Shown here in pieces: positions 1 through 6,198 of a stretch of DNA of 7,002 bases. Source of the DNA: Acidobacteriota bacterium (lineage in GTDB: Bacteria > Acidobacteriota > Terriglobia > Terriglobales > Acidobacteriaceae). The stretch spans positions 1 to 7,002 of the forward strand of contig JAJXXG010000996.1 of assembly GCA_021781255.1 (NCBI GenBank). Reading direction: 5' to 3'. The notes beneath the pieces were generated by a model. It was not told where the DNA came from. It saw nothing but the letters and a program-made list of their open reading frames with translations, and did no database searches. The position numbers and the translations under genes are program-made. How positions within the stretch are numbered: the first letter of the stretch is position 1; every line of letters begins with the position of its first letter.

Positions 1-1
1 G

Positions 2-646
2 GATACCCACATGGGTGGATGTGGCGGGTTGTTTGGCGTGCTCAAGCGTGTTGCGGGCGGCGGAAGCATCTTCATGACGGAATATCGAGCCATGCAGTAT
101 CCGGGGGAGGTTTCCTTCGCGACCAAGGTGCCAGGCCACATTGTTCCGGTTGAGGTAGGACCGGGACAGGAGTATCTGGTACACCGGCACGGCTTTCTAT
201 GCGCCACACCGCAAGTGTTGATCAGCGTGGGTTTTCAGCAGTCGCTGGGTGCGGGAATCTTTGGTGGAGACGGATTTCTTTTGCAGAAGGTGAGCGGATC
301 TGGCACAGCCTGGCTGGAGCTTTCAGGGGAATTGATCCAGAAGACCCTTGCTCCGGGCGAAATGTTGCGCGTGCACCCCGGTCATGTAGGTGCATTCCAG
401 TCATCTGTCGGATTTCAGATTACGACAGTGCCGGGAATCAAGAATATGATCTTCGGTGGTGACGGATTGTTTCTGGCAGTGCTCACGGGGCCAGGCACGG
501 TGTGGCTGCAAACGCTGCCGATTTCGCGGCTTGCACACCAGATCAGCGAATACCTTCCGCAGCCCGACCGGGGTTCGGTAGGCTCTACGGCGGGTGGCGC
601 ATTGCTGGGAGGGATTGTCGGGTCGATTCTCAGCGGAAACCAGTAA
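2..646 (+). CDS. AIM24 family (TIGR00266-like) protein, 5' partial
   Basis: The reading frame is open from base 2, giving Asp-Thr-His before the first in-window Met at 11. Family members have about 40 more residues before the Gly-rich GGCGGLFG stretch, so the true start is probably outside the window and Met-11 is internal. Counting from that Met, the protein shows the family hallmarks LFGVLKRVAGGGS (7-19), PGEVSFATKVPGHI (31-44), VHRHGFLC (57-64), and two copies of SVGFQ...IFGGDGF/L (72-90 and 132-154). It ends in a Gly-rich tail (GGALLGGIVGSIL, 195-207). The fold known for the family is a repeated beta-sandwich. Its bacterial function is not established; the name comes from a yeast mitochondrial inner-membrane protein. 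There is no signal peptide in the visible part. Family assignment is strong; function is unknown. Confidence 0.9.
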   Translation, partial: DTHMGGCGGLFGVLKRVAGGGSIFMTEYRAMQYPGEVSFATKVPGHIVPVEVGPGQEYLVHRHGFLCATPQVLISVGFQQSLGAGIFGGDGFLLQKVSGSGTAWLELSGELIQKTLAPGEMLRVHPGHVGAFQSSVGFQITTVPGIKNMIFGGDGLFLAVLTGPGTVWLQTLPISRLAHQISEYLPQPDRGSVGSTAGGALLGGIVGSILSGNQ

Positions 647-798
647 AGAGCAATACTGGCCAGCACCGCAGGCAGAGAACCAGCATTGACGGCAGAGAAT
701 CTGCCAAAGGCATTTCTCAAGGACCATCTATAGTCGAAGTGGCCAAGACGCAAGATACACAAGTGAGTCCGAGCATGCAGGAGTTGCAACCTGGCAAA
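647..798 (+). other. Spacer with small hairpins and a 9-bp direct repeat
   Basis: This 152-bp spacer separates the AIM24 gene from the permease. CCAGTA (640-645, overlapping the stop codon) pairs with TACTGG (654-659) across an 8-nt loop. GGCAGAGAA occurs twice, at 671-679 and 691-699, exactly 20 bp apart. The second copy starts a compact hairpin, GGCAGA (691-696) with TCTGCC (700-705) and a GAA loop. No run of T follows, so neither hairpin is a convincing intrinsic terminator. I see no clear -35/-10 pair. The region may be a leader or weak attenuator, but that is inference. Confidence 0.35.
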
Positions 799-1806
799 AT
801 GAACGTTCGCAAGGAAATCGTCTTTGTGCTGGCGCTGTCGCTTGGCTGCTATGTGGCGTGGCTAGTTCGTGATGTGCTGGTGCTGCTTTATGTGAGCGGG
901 CTGTTAGCAGTGGTTCTTTCACCGCTGGTGAAGTGGGTGTCAACTTTACGGATTGGCAGGTGGCAACCGTTCAAGGGATATGCCATCCTGCTGCTTCTTG
1001 TGCTGTTGGCTGTAGCGGTTTCCGCGTTTGGATTTTTTTCACTTCCGCCAGTGATTCAGGACCTGCAGGAATTTGCGCGGGAGATGCCAACGCGTTCGCC
1101 AGAGATTCTAGAGAAGTTGAATCACATTCCCTTTGCAAATCGGCTTAATGCTGACGAATTGAGCCAGAAGATGCAAGGATTCGCCAGCGAAGCTGCCGGG
1201 TACATTCTCGTTTCGGTACGCAGCTGGGCCGGCAAACTCGTCACCTTTATCACAAGCTTCGTTTTAACCATATATTTCCTTGTGGAGGGCGAACAGGCTT
1301 ATAGGTGGTTTCTTTCGTTCTTTGTACCAGAGACCCGCACGCGGTTGGATGCTACGCTGCAAAGAGCGAAGATCCAGATGGGCAAATGGCTGTTGGGGCA
1401 GGGCAGTCTGATGCTGATTTTAGGCTTTTCGAGCACGATTGCCTACCTGCTGTTCGGCGTGAGGTATGCCTATGCACTAGGCGTTCTTACGGGGATGCTG
1501 AATATCATTCCAGTCATTGGAGCCCTGATTAGCTTTGTACTTGCGATGCTCGTTGCTGCAATCGACTCCTGGGGCCGTGTCGCAGGTGTTGCCGCGTTTT
1601 TCCTGGTGTATTTCCAGATTGAGAATTCGTTCCTGATACCCCACATCATGAAGAACCGTGTCGGCCTACCGGGGCTTGCAGTGCTGGCTTCTCTTCTGCT
1701 TGGCTCGTCCCTCGCGGGCGTTATGGGAGCGATGGTATCCGTCCCCACGGCGGTTCTGGTTTCAGTGTTGCTGGATGAGTATTTGGTCCATAAACAATCC
1801 ATCTGA
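799..1806 (+). CDS. AI-2E family (PerM/TqsA-like) transporter
   Basis: This is a 335-aa multi-pass inner-membrane protein of the AI-2E transporter superfamily (PerM, YdiK, TqsA), whose usual length is about 350 aa. Hydrophobic segments lie near residues 6-45 (two helices), 60-83, 146-163, 199-220, 224-254, 262-281 and 291-327. A soluble, amphipathic section (about 84-145) follows the third helix, as in the family. The conserved C-terminal half is clear: GMLNIIPVIGALIS (232-245), then QIENSFLIPHIMKNRVGLPG (273-292), then GVMGAMVSVPTAVL (307-320). Members export autoinducer-2 or other small solutes or ions; the substrate cannot be told here. The frame stays open back to 502, but that would overlap the AIM24 gene and add a non-hydrophobic tail. 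ATG 799 has AGGAG at 779-783, with a long 15-nt spacer. ATG 775 (343 aa) and GTG 739 are alternatives, so the start is uncertain. Confidence 0.88.
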   Translation: MNVRKEIVFVLALSLGCYVAWLVRDVLVLLYVSGLLAVVLSPLVKWVSTLRIGRWQPFKGYAILLLLVLLAVAVSAFGFFSLPPVIQDLQEFAREMPTRSPEILEKLNHIPFANRLNADELSQKMQGFASEAAGYILVSVRSWAGKLVTFITSFVLTIYFLVEGEQAYRWFLSFFVPETRTRLDATLQRAKIQMGKWLLGQGSLMLILGFSSTIAYLLFGVRYAYALGVLTGMLNIIPVIGALISFVLAMLVAAIDSWGRVAGVAAFFLVYFQIENSFLIPHIMKNRVGLPGLAVLASLLLGSSLAGVMGAMVSVPTAVLVSVLLDEYLVHKQSI

Positions 1807-1842
1807 ACTAACAGTGCGGTAACGATCCCCATTCCAAGCTTG

Positions 1843-1848
1843 TATACT
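1843..1848 (+). promoter_or_regulatory. Possible -10 box (TATACT)
   Basis: TATACT matches the sigma-70 -10 consensus at five of six bases and lies 33 bp before the ATG at 1882, in the 75-bp gap after the permease stop. The best -35 candidate at 17-bp spacing (TAACGA, 1820-1825) is poor. Transcription of the downstream gene could instead read through from the permease. Confidence 0.3.
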
Positions 1849-1871
1849 CCCTGTGTCCGCGCATGCGGAAA

Positions 1872-1875
1872 GGAG
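1872..1875 (+). promoter_or_regulatory. Ribosome binding site deciding the start at 1882
   Basis: GGAG within AAAGGAGAGG sits 6 nt before ATG 1882. The upstream in-frame ATG at 1840 has no such site, and starting there would put 14 polar residues before the signal peptide. This fixes the start at 1882. Confidence 0.75.
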
Positions 1876-1881
1876 AGGAAG

Positions 1882-2601
1882 ATGTTCAAGTTTCCTGAAA
1901 TTCGATTTTCAACTATTCCCGCGGTACGGCTCGCAATTTTAATCGCACTCTCTGCGGTGGTAGTAGCGGCCCAGACGCCTTCAGGAGTGTCCGGCGCGGC
2001 TCAGCCCGCCGACAAGTGTCCGGCGCTGAACACAAATGGCTTTCCGATTGATGGTACCCTTCGCGTGAAGGTGGTGGGCTATCTTGATTCGGGACATTTG
2101 AAGCCAGGCAAGGATGTATGGTTCGAAACAATCGCCGGTGAAGCATTCCCGGGCTGCACCTTGAATACTGGCTCGGCGGTCTATGCGAAGGTGATTTCGG
2201 TAAGTTCGACGAAGAAACCAGACTCGTCGGAACTTTCGCTCTCGTTTGACCGTGCTGACTGCGAGGGGCATTCCAAGATGCCAGTAAAGATCGCCCTGCT
2301 TGGGGTGTGGGTGCCTGCTGCGAATGCCCACACAGTTCACGATACGACCCCTACGGATATGCAAGATAGCCAACAGAGTTCAGGCGCGGCTTCAGGTGCT
2401 GAGAATTGGGGGCAGCAATTGAATCCAGGCGGCGAGGCGGGAACGATTAAGCCAGGAGTGATTGCTGGCGTAAGTCACATCACTCTTGATCCTCAAGGTG
2501 GACCCTCCTGTAGCGCGAAGCTCACGAGCACCAAGCGTAAGATCCGATTGGGACCGAGCGCCGTTTTTTTCCTGGCGCTGATGAAGACGGACCAGAATTA
2601 G
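1882..2601 (+). CDS. Exported protein of unknown function, four cysteines
   Basis: The product is 239 aa. Its N-terminus is a typical Sec signal peptide: basic residues (K3, R8, R16), a hydrophobic core (17-29, LAILIALSAVVVA) and a likely cleavage near AA/QT (30/31). The mature part has four cysteines (46, 92, 127, 210), which could form two disulfides outside the cytoplasm. The section at 56-142 (PIDGTLRVKVVGYLDSGHLKPG onward) alternates hydrophobic and polar residues like beta strands. It resembles a pattern I recall from acidobacterial exported proteins, in which a short strand is followed by 'D-S-x-x-x-K-x-G' and a later G-S-x-V-x-A-x-V strand; that resemblance is from memory only. Residues 155-190 are rich in Gly, Ser, Gln and Asp and look like a flexible linker before a last block (191-235). 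I do not recognise a function. It is convergent with the peptidase gene. Confidence 0.72.
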   Translation: MFKFPEIRFSTIPAVRLAILIALSAVVVAAQTPSGVSGAAQPADKCPALNTNGFPIDGTLRVKVVGYLDSGHLKPGKDVWFETIAGEAFPGCTLNTGSAVYAKVISVSSTKKPDSSELSLSFDRADCEGHSKMPVKIALLGVWVPAANAHTVHDTTPTDMQDSQQSSGAASGAENWGQQLNPGGEAGTIKPGVIAGVSHITLDPQGGPSCSAKLTSTKRKIRLGPSAVFFLALMKTDQN

Positions 2602-2644
2602 GACGAATTGGCGATGATTCGTCTACGACCTTTGAGGACAAAGG
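2602..2644. terminator. Convergent gap with two perfect hairpins; possible bidirectional terminator
   Basis: The 44-bp gap between the two converging stop codons contains two perfect stem-loops. The first is GACGAAT (2602-2608) with ATTCGTC (2617-2623), an 8-nt loop. The second is CCTTTG (2629-2634) with CAAAGG (2639-2644), a 4-nt loop. The position suggests 3'-end formation for both transcripts. Neither stem is GC-rich, and no T-run follows on either strand, so classical intrinsic termination is doubtful. They may instead protect 3' ends. Confidence 0.4.
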
Positions 2645-2645
2645 G

Positions 2646-4319
2646 TCATGGGGCCTTGTGCCCCTGAGCTGAGAGTGAGGCGGCTTCGAGTGAGGCATCG
2701 ACAGCTGCCTTCATTACGCCGCAGTGAGCAAAAAAGCGGACAAGGCCCGCGGAAAGTGTCTGTGGCCGCTCAGCGGAAGGATCTACTTGCTTCGGTTTCC
2801 CTGCATCCAGTCTGCGCAAGGTGGCGAGCTTGAGCGCTCCTGAACTCTGCGAGTCAAGCATTAGTTCAGTGAGCTTCCGCGCCAGTGGCAAGGGAAAACT
2901 CTCTGCAACGAAGACCATCTTGTTACGTGTAGTGATGACGACAGGCCCTTCCTCTGTGCGGAAGATCTGCTGAAGATCATCATTCGCAGGTGCACTCGCT
3001 TCCGCAGTCTTGTCTTCTTTGAGGGCGGAGTACTTGTTCCCAAGGTCGGAGGTATAGAGTCGCGCAAACTGGGCGGCAATGGCGGCATTCTTCCACTTGG
3101 ATAGATAAAAGATGGCAATTGACCCAGTTGTAGCCCGTTCAGCAGTAGTCGCGGTGCGAAGCTGGCCAGCCCAATAGATTCCGCCGTCCCACGCAGGCGT
3201 GAAATCCCGTGACGCATTTTCGCCGCCAAAAAGTCTTGTAAGGATCTTCACATCGAGCTGGCCCACTTGGCCAATGTCATAAGGACTATAGAGCGAATCA
3301 AGCAATGGATGGATATTCGGCATCAAAGGAACTGACGGAATCAGTCCCTGTTCATAATCACGAGGGTTAATGATTTCCCAGCTCGATGAAGGTGGATGGT
3401 TAAGCACTCCAGCAAACGCTGCGTCGCGGCCCTTGTCCATCCAGATATCCTGCTCGAAGCTGAGGCCTTCCTTGTAAGGGAACATTAGTGATTCCGAGAT
3501 CAAAAGCGGGGCACGCGCCAGGATGGGCGAATCGGCAGAACCGTTCATGTGTTGTTCCAGAATTTCGACGACCTCTGGATTTTTAGTGATGCTGCGGCCC
3601 ATGGGTTTGAGCATGTTGTCCATCATCACGGCGGTTGCCTGGCCCTCAGTCACGGCCTCACGGGCGGTGTCCATCTCATCCTTCTGGATGTTGGAGTTGT
3701 CACCGGCATAAGTGGTGGAGACGTCGAGGGGTGACTGATCGCTCCATTTCACAAGGCCTACATGCTGATCCTGAAGTGCGTGTGTCAGCTCGTGGGCCAG
3801 TACAGGCTTTTGTTGATTTGGGCTGACCCAGTCCAGGAGATTGACCGTCTTGGTTTTGGGATCGTAGTAGGCCTCAATCTGTTCTCCCAGAAGCTGCAGG
3901 AGGAAGGGCTTGAGGTCGAAATCGCGGTCAAGCAAGCCAAACTTCTTGAGGACGAGCTCGCTTCTCTGGAAGCGCTTCGCATCCTGGTCGTTGTTCATCT
4001 GTTGCCGGAGATAGGCTTCAACGGCTGCACGTGTGGTCAGTTGGCGCTTCACTTCGCTCTTGATCGGAAGGCCCGTTTCATCAGACGCGAACTTGAGTAG
4101 CTGGTCGACCATTCCGAAGAGCTGCTTGGCCTCTTCGGGCGTGATGTGTGTGGCCGGTTGCTTGGATTGTGCAGTGGAAGGTGGCGAAGTAGGCCTTTGT
4201 TGTGTTGGCGCGGCAGTCTGCGCTTGGATATATGCTGGGGCCAGTGCAGCAGAGAGGGCTAGTAGAAATACTGGAATGCTTTGGCACAACTGGCTTGCCG
4301 CGACGCTGGGTTTCAACAT
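2646..4319 (-). CDS. Secreted HExxH zinc metallopeptidase-like protein
   Basis: The product is 557 aa from ATG 4319, chosen because AGGAG lies 5 nt upstream and the signal peptide then starts properly. An in-frame ATG at 4364 would add 15 residues and lacks a good site. Residues 1-33 form a Sec signal peptide (core VFLLALSAALAPAY, 17-30; cleavage near QA/QT). A Pro/Thr/Gln/Ser-rich linker follows (about 34-57). The zinc motif is HELTH (176-180) in VLAHELTHALQDQH, and a downstream EAVTEGQA (221-228) offers E225 as the likely third ligand, as in gluzincins. Later blocks PPSSSWEIINPRDY (309-322), GQVGQLDVKILTRLFGG (350-366) and FTPAWDGGIYWAG (373-385) match the order of motifs I recall from uncharacterised HExxH proteins of actinobacteria, Chloroflexi and archaea (there STEQxLHPxKY and GWxGDR). 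It is probably periplasmic or extracellular; its substrate is unknown. It is transcribed away from the YgfZ-like gene. Confidence 0.82.
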   Translation of the reverse strand: MLKPSVAASQLCQSIPVFLLALSAALAPAYIQAQTAAPTQQRPTSPPSTAQSKQPATHITPEEAKQLFGMVDQLLKFASDETGLPIKSEVKRQLTTRAAVEAYLRQQMNNDQDAKRFQRSELVLKKFGLLDRDFDLKPFLLQLLGEQIEAYYDPKTKTVNLLDWVSPNQQKPVLAHELTHALQDQHVGLVKWSDQSPLDVSTTYAGDNSNIQKDEMDTAREAVTEGQATAVMMDNMLKPMGRSITKNPEVVEILEQHMNGSADSPILARAPLLISESLMFPYKEGLSFEQDIWMDKGRDAAFAGVLNHPPSSSWEIINPRDYEQGLIPSVPLMPNIHPLLDSLYSPYDIGQVGQLDVKILTRLFGGENASRDFTPAWDGGIYWAGQLRTATTAERATTGSIAIFYLSKWKNAAIAAQFARLYTSDLGNKYSALKEDKTAEASAPANDDLQQIFRTEEGPVVITTRNKMVFVAESFPLPLARKLTELMLDSQSSGALKLATLRRLDAGKPKQVDPSAERPQTLSAGLVRFFAHCGVMKAAVDASLEAASLSAQGHKAP

Positions 4320-4324
4320 GAAAT

Positions 4325-4329
4325 CTCCT
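4325..4329 (-). promoter_or_regulatory. Ribosome binding site of the metallopeptidase gene
   Basis: Read on the minus strand, AGGAG lies 5 nt before the ATG at 4319. This site favours 4319 over the upstream in-frame ATG at 4364 and places the signal peptide at the very N-terminus. Confidence 0.75.
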
Positions 4330-4377
4330 GGATGCCTGAGCTTCCCGATGATGGGGCAATGCATCCTATCTCAAGGC

Positions 4378-4383
4378 TATAAT
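4378..4383 (+). promoter_or_regulatory. Consensus -10 box (TATAAT) for the three-gene run
   Basis: A perfect TATAAT lies in the 132-bp divergent region, 68 bp before the chosen start at 4452. No good -35 is visible at 16-18 bp spacing (GGCAAT at 4355-4360), and there is no TG extension. If used, transcription would begin near 4390, giving a leader of about 60 nt. For the opposite direction, only TAGGAT (minus strand of 4363-4368), a weak -10, is visible. Confidence 0.45.
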
Positions 4384-4451
4384 CAGGGAGCAGCGCGGTA
4401 CACAGTTTGCGCATGAAAACAGTGCGCCGTGACCAAGGAATCGTAGGACTT

Positions 4452-5561
4452 ATGACGGAATCCGCAGTTGCAATGAGCATACCGGTTACGCCTCTCGCGA
4501 CCGCATTGGCCGCAGCAAAGCCCTCCAGAGTAGCTGAATATCACGGCGTAATGACCCCCCTGGAGTTAGACGAGCCTGGGCGGGAAATATCTGCATTAAC
4601 GCAGGAAGCTGCGATTCATGATCTCGGCTGGATGCGGCGAGTCGCAGTTTTGGGTGAAGACCGTTTCCGCTGGTTGAGCGGGATGGTGACAAATACCGTC
4701 AAGGACCTGGGGCCTCATGCGGGAGCGTCGAACCTTGTGCTGAACTCCCAGGGGCGCATTCAGGGTGACCTTATGGTGTGGCGCGATGAGGATAATCTGG
4801 AGTTGGAACTCGCGGCAAATCAATACAATAGGGTCATTTCCCATCTCGAGCATTTCATCATTATGGATGATGTGGAATTACATCCAATAGGAACTGAGCC
4901 GGGCGCTGCCGAGACAGCGTTGGGTGTGGCCGGGCCCGAAGCTGAGAAGGTATTGGCTCGGATAGGTTTGCCGGTAATTTCTGAGCCAATGACTTCAACC
5001 AGTGTCGAGTGGAATGGACTCGACTTAAAGATTTTGCACAGTTTTGGAGTATTGGTGCCCCATTTCACCATCTGGACTCCGGTGGCGGGACTGATGCGAC
5101 TTTGGCGGACCCTCTCCACAGCAGGCGCGACGCCAGTAGGTTGTGGGGCCGTAGAGGCCTTTCGAATTGCGGAAGGCATTCCACTCTATGGTGTGGATAT
5201 GGTGGAGCGGGATTTGCCGCAGGAAACGGCTCAGACGCGAGCTCTGCACTTCAACAAAGGCTGCTATCTTGGGCAGGAGATTGTGGAGCGAATCCGTTCG
5301 CGCGGAAATGTGCACAGACACTTACGGTCGCTGGAACTGCATGGTCCAGTGCCCGCGCAAGGTACAGAATTGACCCTTGATGGTGCAGTTGCAGGACGCA
5401 TTACCAGCGCTGCCAAGTTGGGGCTGACAACCGGTGCCAGGGTTTTTGCACTGGCAATGTTGAAGTCTGAGGCGGAAACGGACCGCACCCCCTTGAAGTA
5501 TCAGGTCAATGATGCAGAGGGAGAAGCCCGGCTTGTGACAGCGCCGCCAAGGTGGGACTAG
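4452..5561 (+). CDS. ygfZ: YgfZ/GcvT-type folate-binding protein
   Basis: The product is 369 aa, slightly longer than E. coli YgfZ (about 326 aa). The signature KGCYLGQE (269-276) followed by RIRSRGNVHR (280-289) is the diagnostic YgfZ motif, and C271 is the conserved cysteine. Upstream, the GcvT-like fold is visible: LGEDRFRWLSGMVTN (67-81), NSQGRIQGDLMVW (98-110), HFIIMDDVEL (134-143), and EAFRIAEGIPLYGVDM (235-250). The family binds tetrahydrofolate and supports synthesis or repair of iron-sulfur clusters in certain enzymes; it is not expected to be the glycine-cleavage T protein, given this motif. Likely cytoplasmic. ATG 4452 has AGGA (4445-4448, 3 nt away) and AAGGA (4435-4439, 12 nt away). 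ATG 4473, at MSIPVTPL, is also plausible, while TTG 4407 and ATG 4413 would add an unusual basic extension. It heads a run with the next two genes. Confidence 0.9.
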   Translation: MTESAVAMSIPVTPLATALAAAKPSRVAEYHGVMTPLELDEPGREISALTQEAAIHDLGWMRRVAVLGEDRFRWLSGMVTNTVKDLGPHAGASNLVLNSQGRIQGDLMVWRDEDNLELELAANQYNRVISHLEHFIIMDDVELHPIGTEPGAAETALGVAGPEAEKVLARIGLPVISEPMTSTSVEWNGLDLKILHSFGVLVPHFTIWTPVAGLMRLWRTLSTAGATPVGCGAVEAFRIAEGIPLYGVDMVERDLPQETAQTRALHFNKGCYLGQEIVERIRSRGNVHRHLRSLELHGPVPAQGTELTLDGAVAGRITSAAKLGLTTGARVFALAMLKSEAETDRTPLKYQVNDAEGEARLVTAPPRWD

Positions 5562-5583
5562 CGAACATAGGAAAGCAGGAACG

Positions 5584-6198
5584 ATGAGCGACACACCGAA
5601 ATTCGAAGTCATTGACCGCAGAAAGATTAAAGCGGATGAAGAACGGGAGCACGATCAGAGTGCAACGCCAGCCTCGCAACAGGCTGAAGAAGCGGTAGCT
5701 TCCGGAGTGGGGCCTCGGCTGGTGGTGCCGGAGAAGGAACAAGAGTCCACTGCTGAGCAGGTGGCCGATGCGGCACAGGCGAGCGCCTATCCAGAGATGC
5801 CTCCGCCGCCAACTGCGGAAGAAAGCCAACAGCAGAAGTCGGCCTACGATGCAAGTGCACAAAGACTAGAGGATCTGGTACGAGCGCAAAATCCTGCGAT
5901 GGGCGCGCCGCCACCGGTTGGCTTTGAGCATCTGGTACAGCAGCTTTACCTTTCTGCGATGGTGCAGATGGGCGCTGGCACGCCCGAGGGGCAGAGACCG
6001 CGGGTGGATATTCTTGGTGCGAAACAGACGATCGATCTGATGGGCGTATTGGCCGAAAAGACAAAGGGAAATCTGACGAAGGCCGAAGAGCAGACACTGC
6101 AAACGGTCCTGTTCGAAGCAAGAATGGCATTTCTGGAACTGACGAACATGATTTCGCTGCAAGCTGTTCCGGCACCGCCGCCAACGGTTAAGAGTTAA
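5584..6198 (+). CDS. DUF1844 domain-containing protein
   Basis: The product is 204 aa with no signal peptide or membrane segment. Residues 1-110 are low in hydrophobics and rich in Glu, Gln, Ala, Ser and Pro, so probably disordered; the first residues (KFEVIDRRKIK, 6-16) are a short, charged conserved-looking start. The DUF1844 domain covers about 113-188: GFEHLVQQLYLSAMVQMG (113-130), VDILGAKQTIDLMGVLAEKTKGNLT (141-165), then a helix EEQTLQTVLFEARMAFLELT. The 'IDLL-x-x-L-x-x-KTKGNLT' block is the family hallmark. The role is unknown. GGAAAG (5570-5575, 8 nt away) and AGGA (5577-5580) precede ATG 5584. It lies 22 bp after the YgfZ-like stop and its own stop directly abuts the next start, so it is almost certainly co-transcribed with both neighbours. 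Confidence 0.88.
   Translation: MSDTPKFEVIDRRKIKADEEREHDQSATPASQQAEEAVASGVGPRLVVPEKEQESTAEQVADAAQASAYPEMPPPPTAEESQQQKSAYDASAQRLEDLVRAQNPAMGAPPPVGFEHLVQQLYLSAMVQMGAGTPEGQRPRVDILGAKQTIDLMGVLAEKTKGNLTKAEEQTLQTVLFEARMAFLELTNMISLQAVPAPPPTVKS

Noticed and set aside
502..798. N-terminal extension of the permease frame back to 502
   Set aside because: It overlaps 145 bp of the well-supported AIM24 gene, is polar and Arg-rich unlike any family N-terminus, and has no ribosome binding site of note.
1470..1889. 139-codon minus-strand frame over the end of the permease
   Set aside because: It is antisense to the most conserved part of the permease, with a Thr/Ala/Arg-rich product and no motif.
2650..2664. 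GGGGC/GCCCC hairpin near the end of the metallopeptidase gene
   Set aside because: It lies within the last codons of the coding region and has no T-run, so it is better explained by coding sequence than by a terminator.
3762..4100. 112-codon plus-strand frame inside the metallopeptidase gene
   Set aside because: It lies opposite the region that encodes the HELTH motif and its upstream conserved part, and shows no family features or ribosome binding site.
4407..4451. TTG 4407 or ATG 4413 as the YgfZ-like start
   Set aside because: They add a basic stretch not expected in the family and lack a Shine-Dalgarno site at a workable distance; 4452 or 4473 fits the family N-terminus better.
5627..6184. 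185-codon open frame antisense to the DUF1844 gene
   Set aside because: It is rich in Pro, Ser and Arg with no recognisable domain, and lies fully opposite a gene with a clear conserved domain. It is a shadow frame of GC-biased codons.
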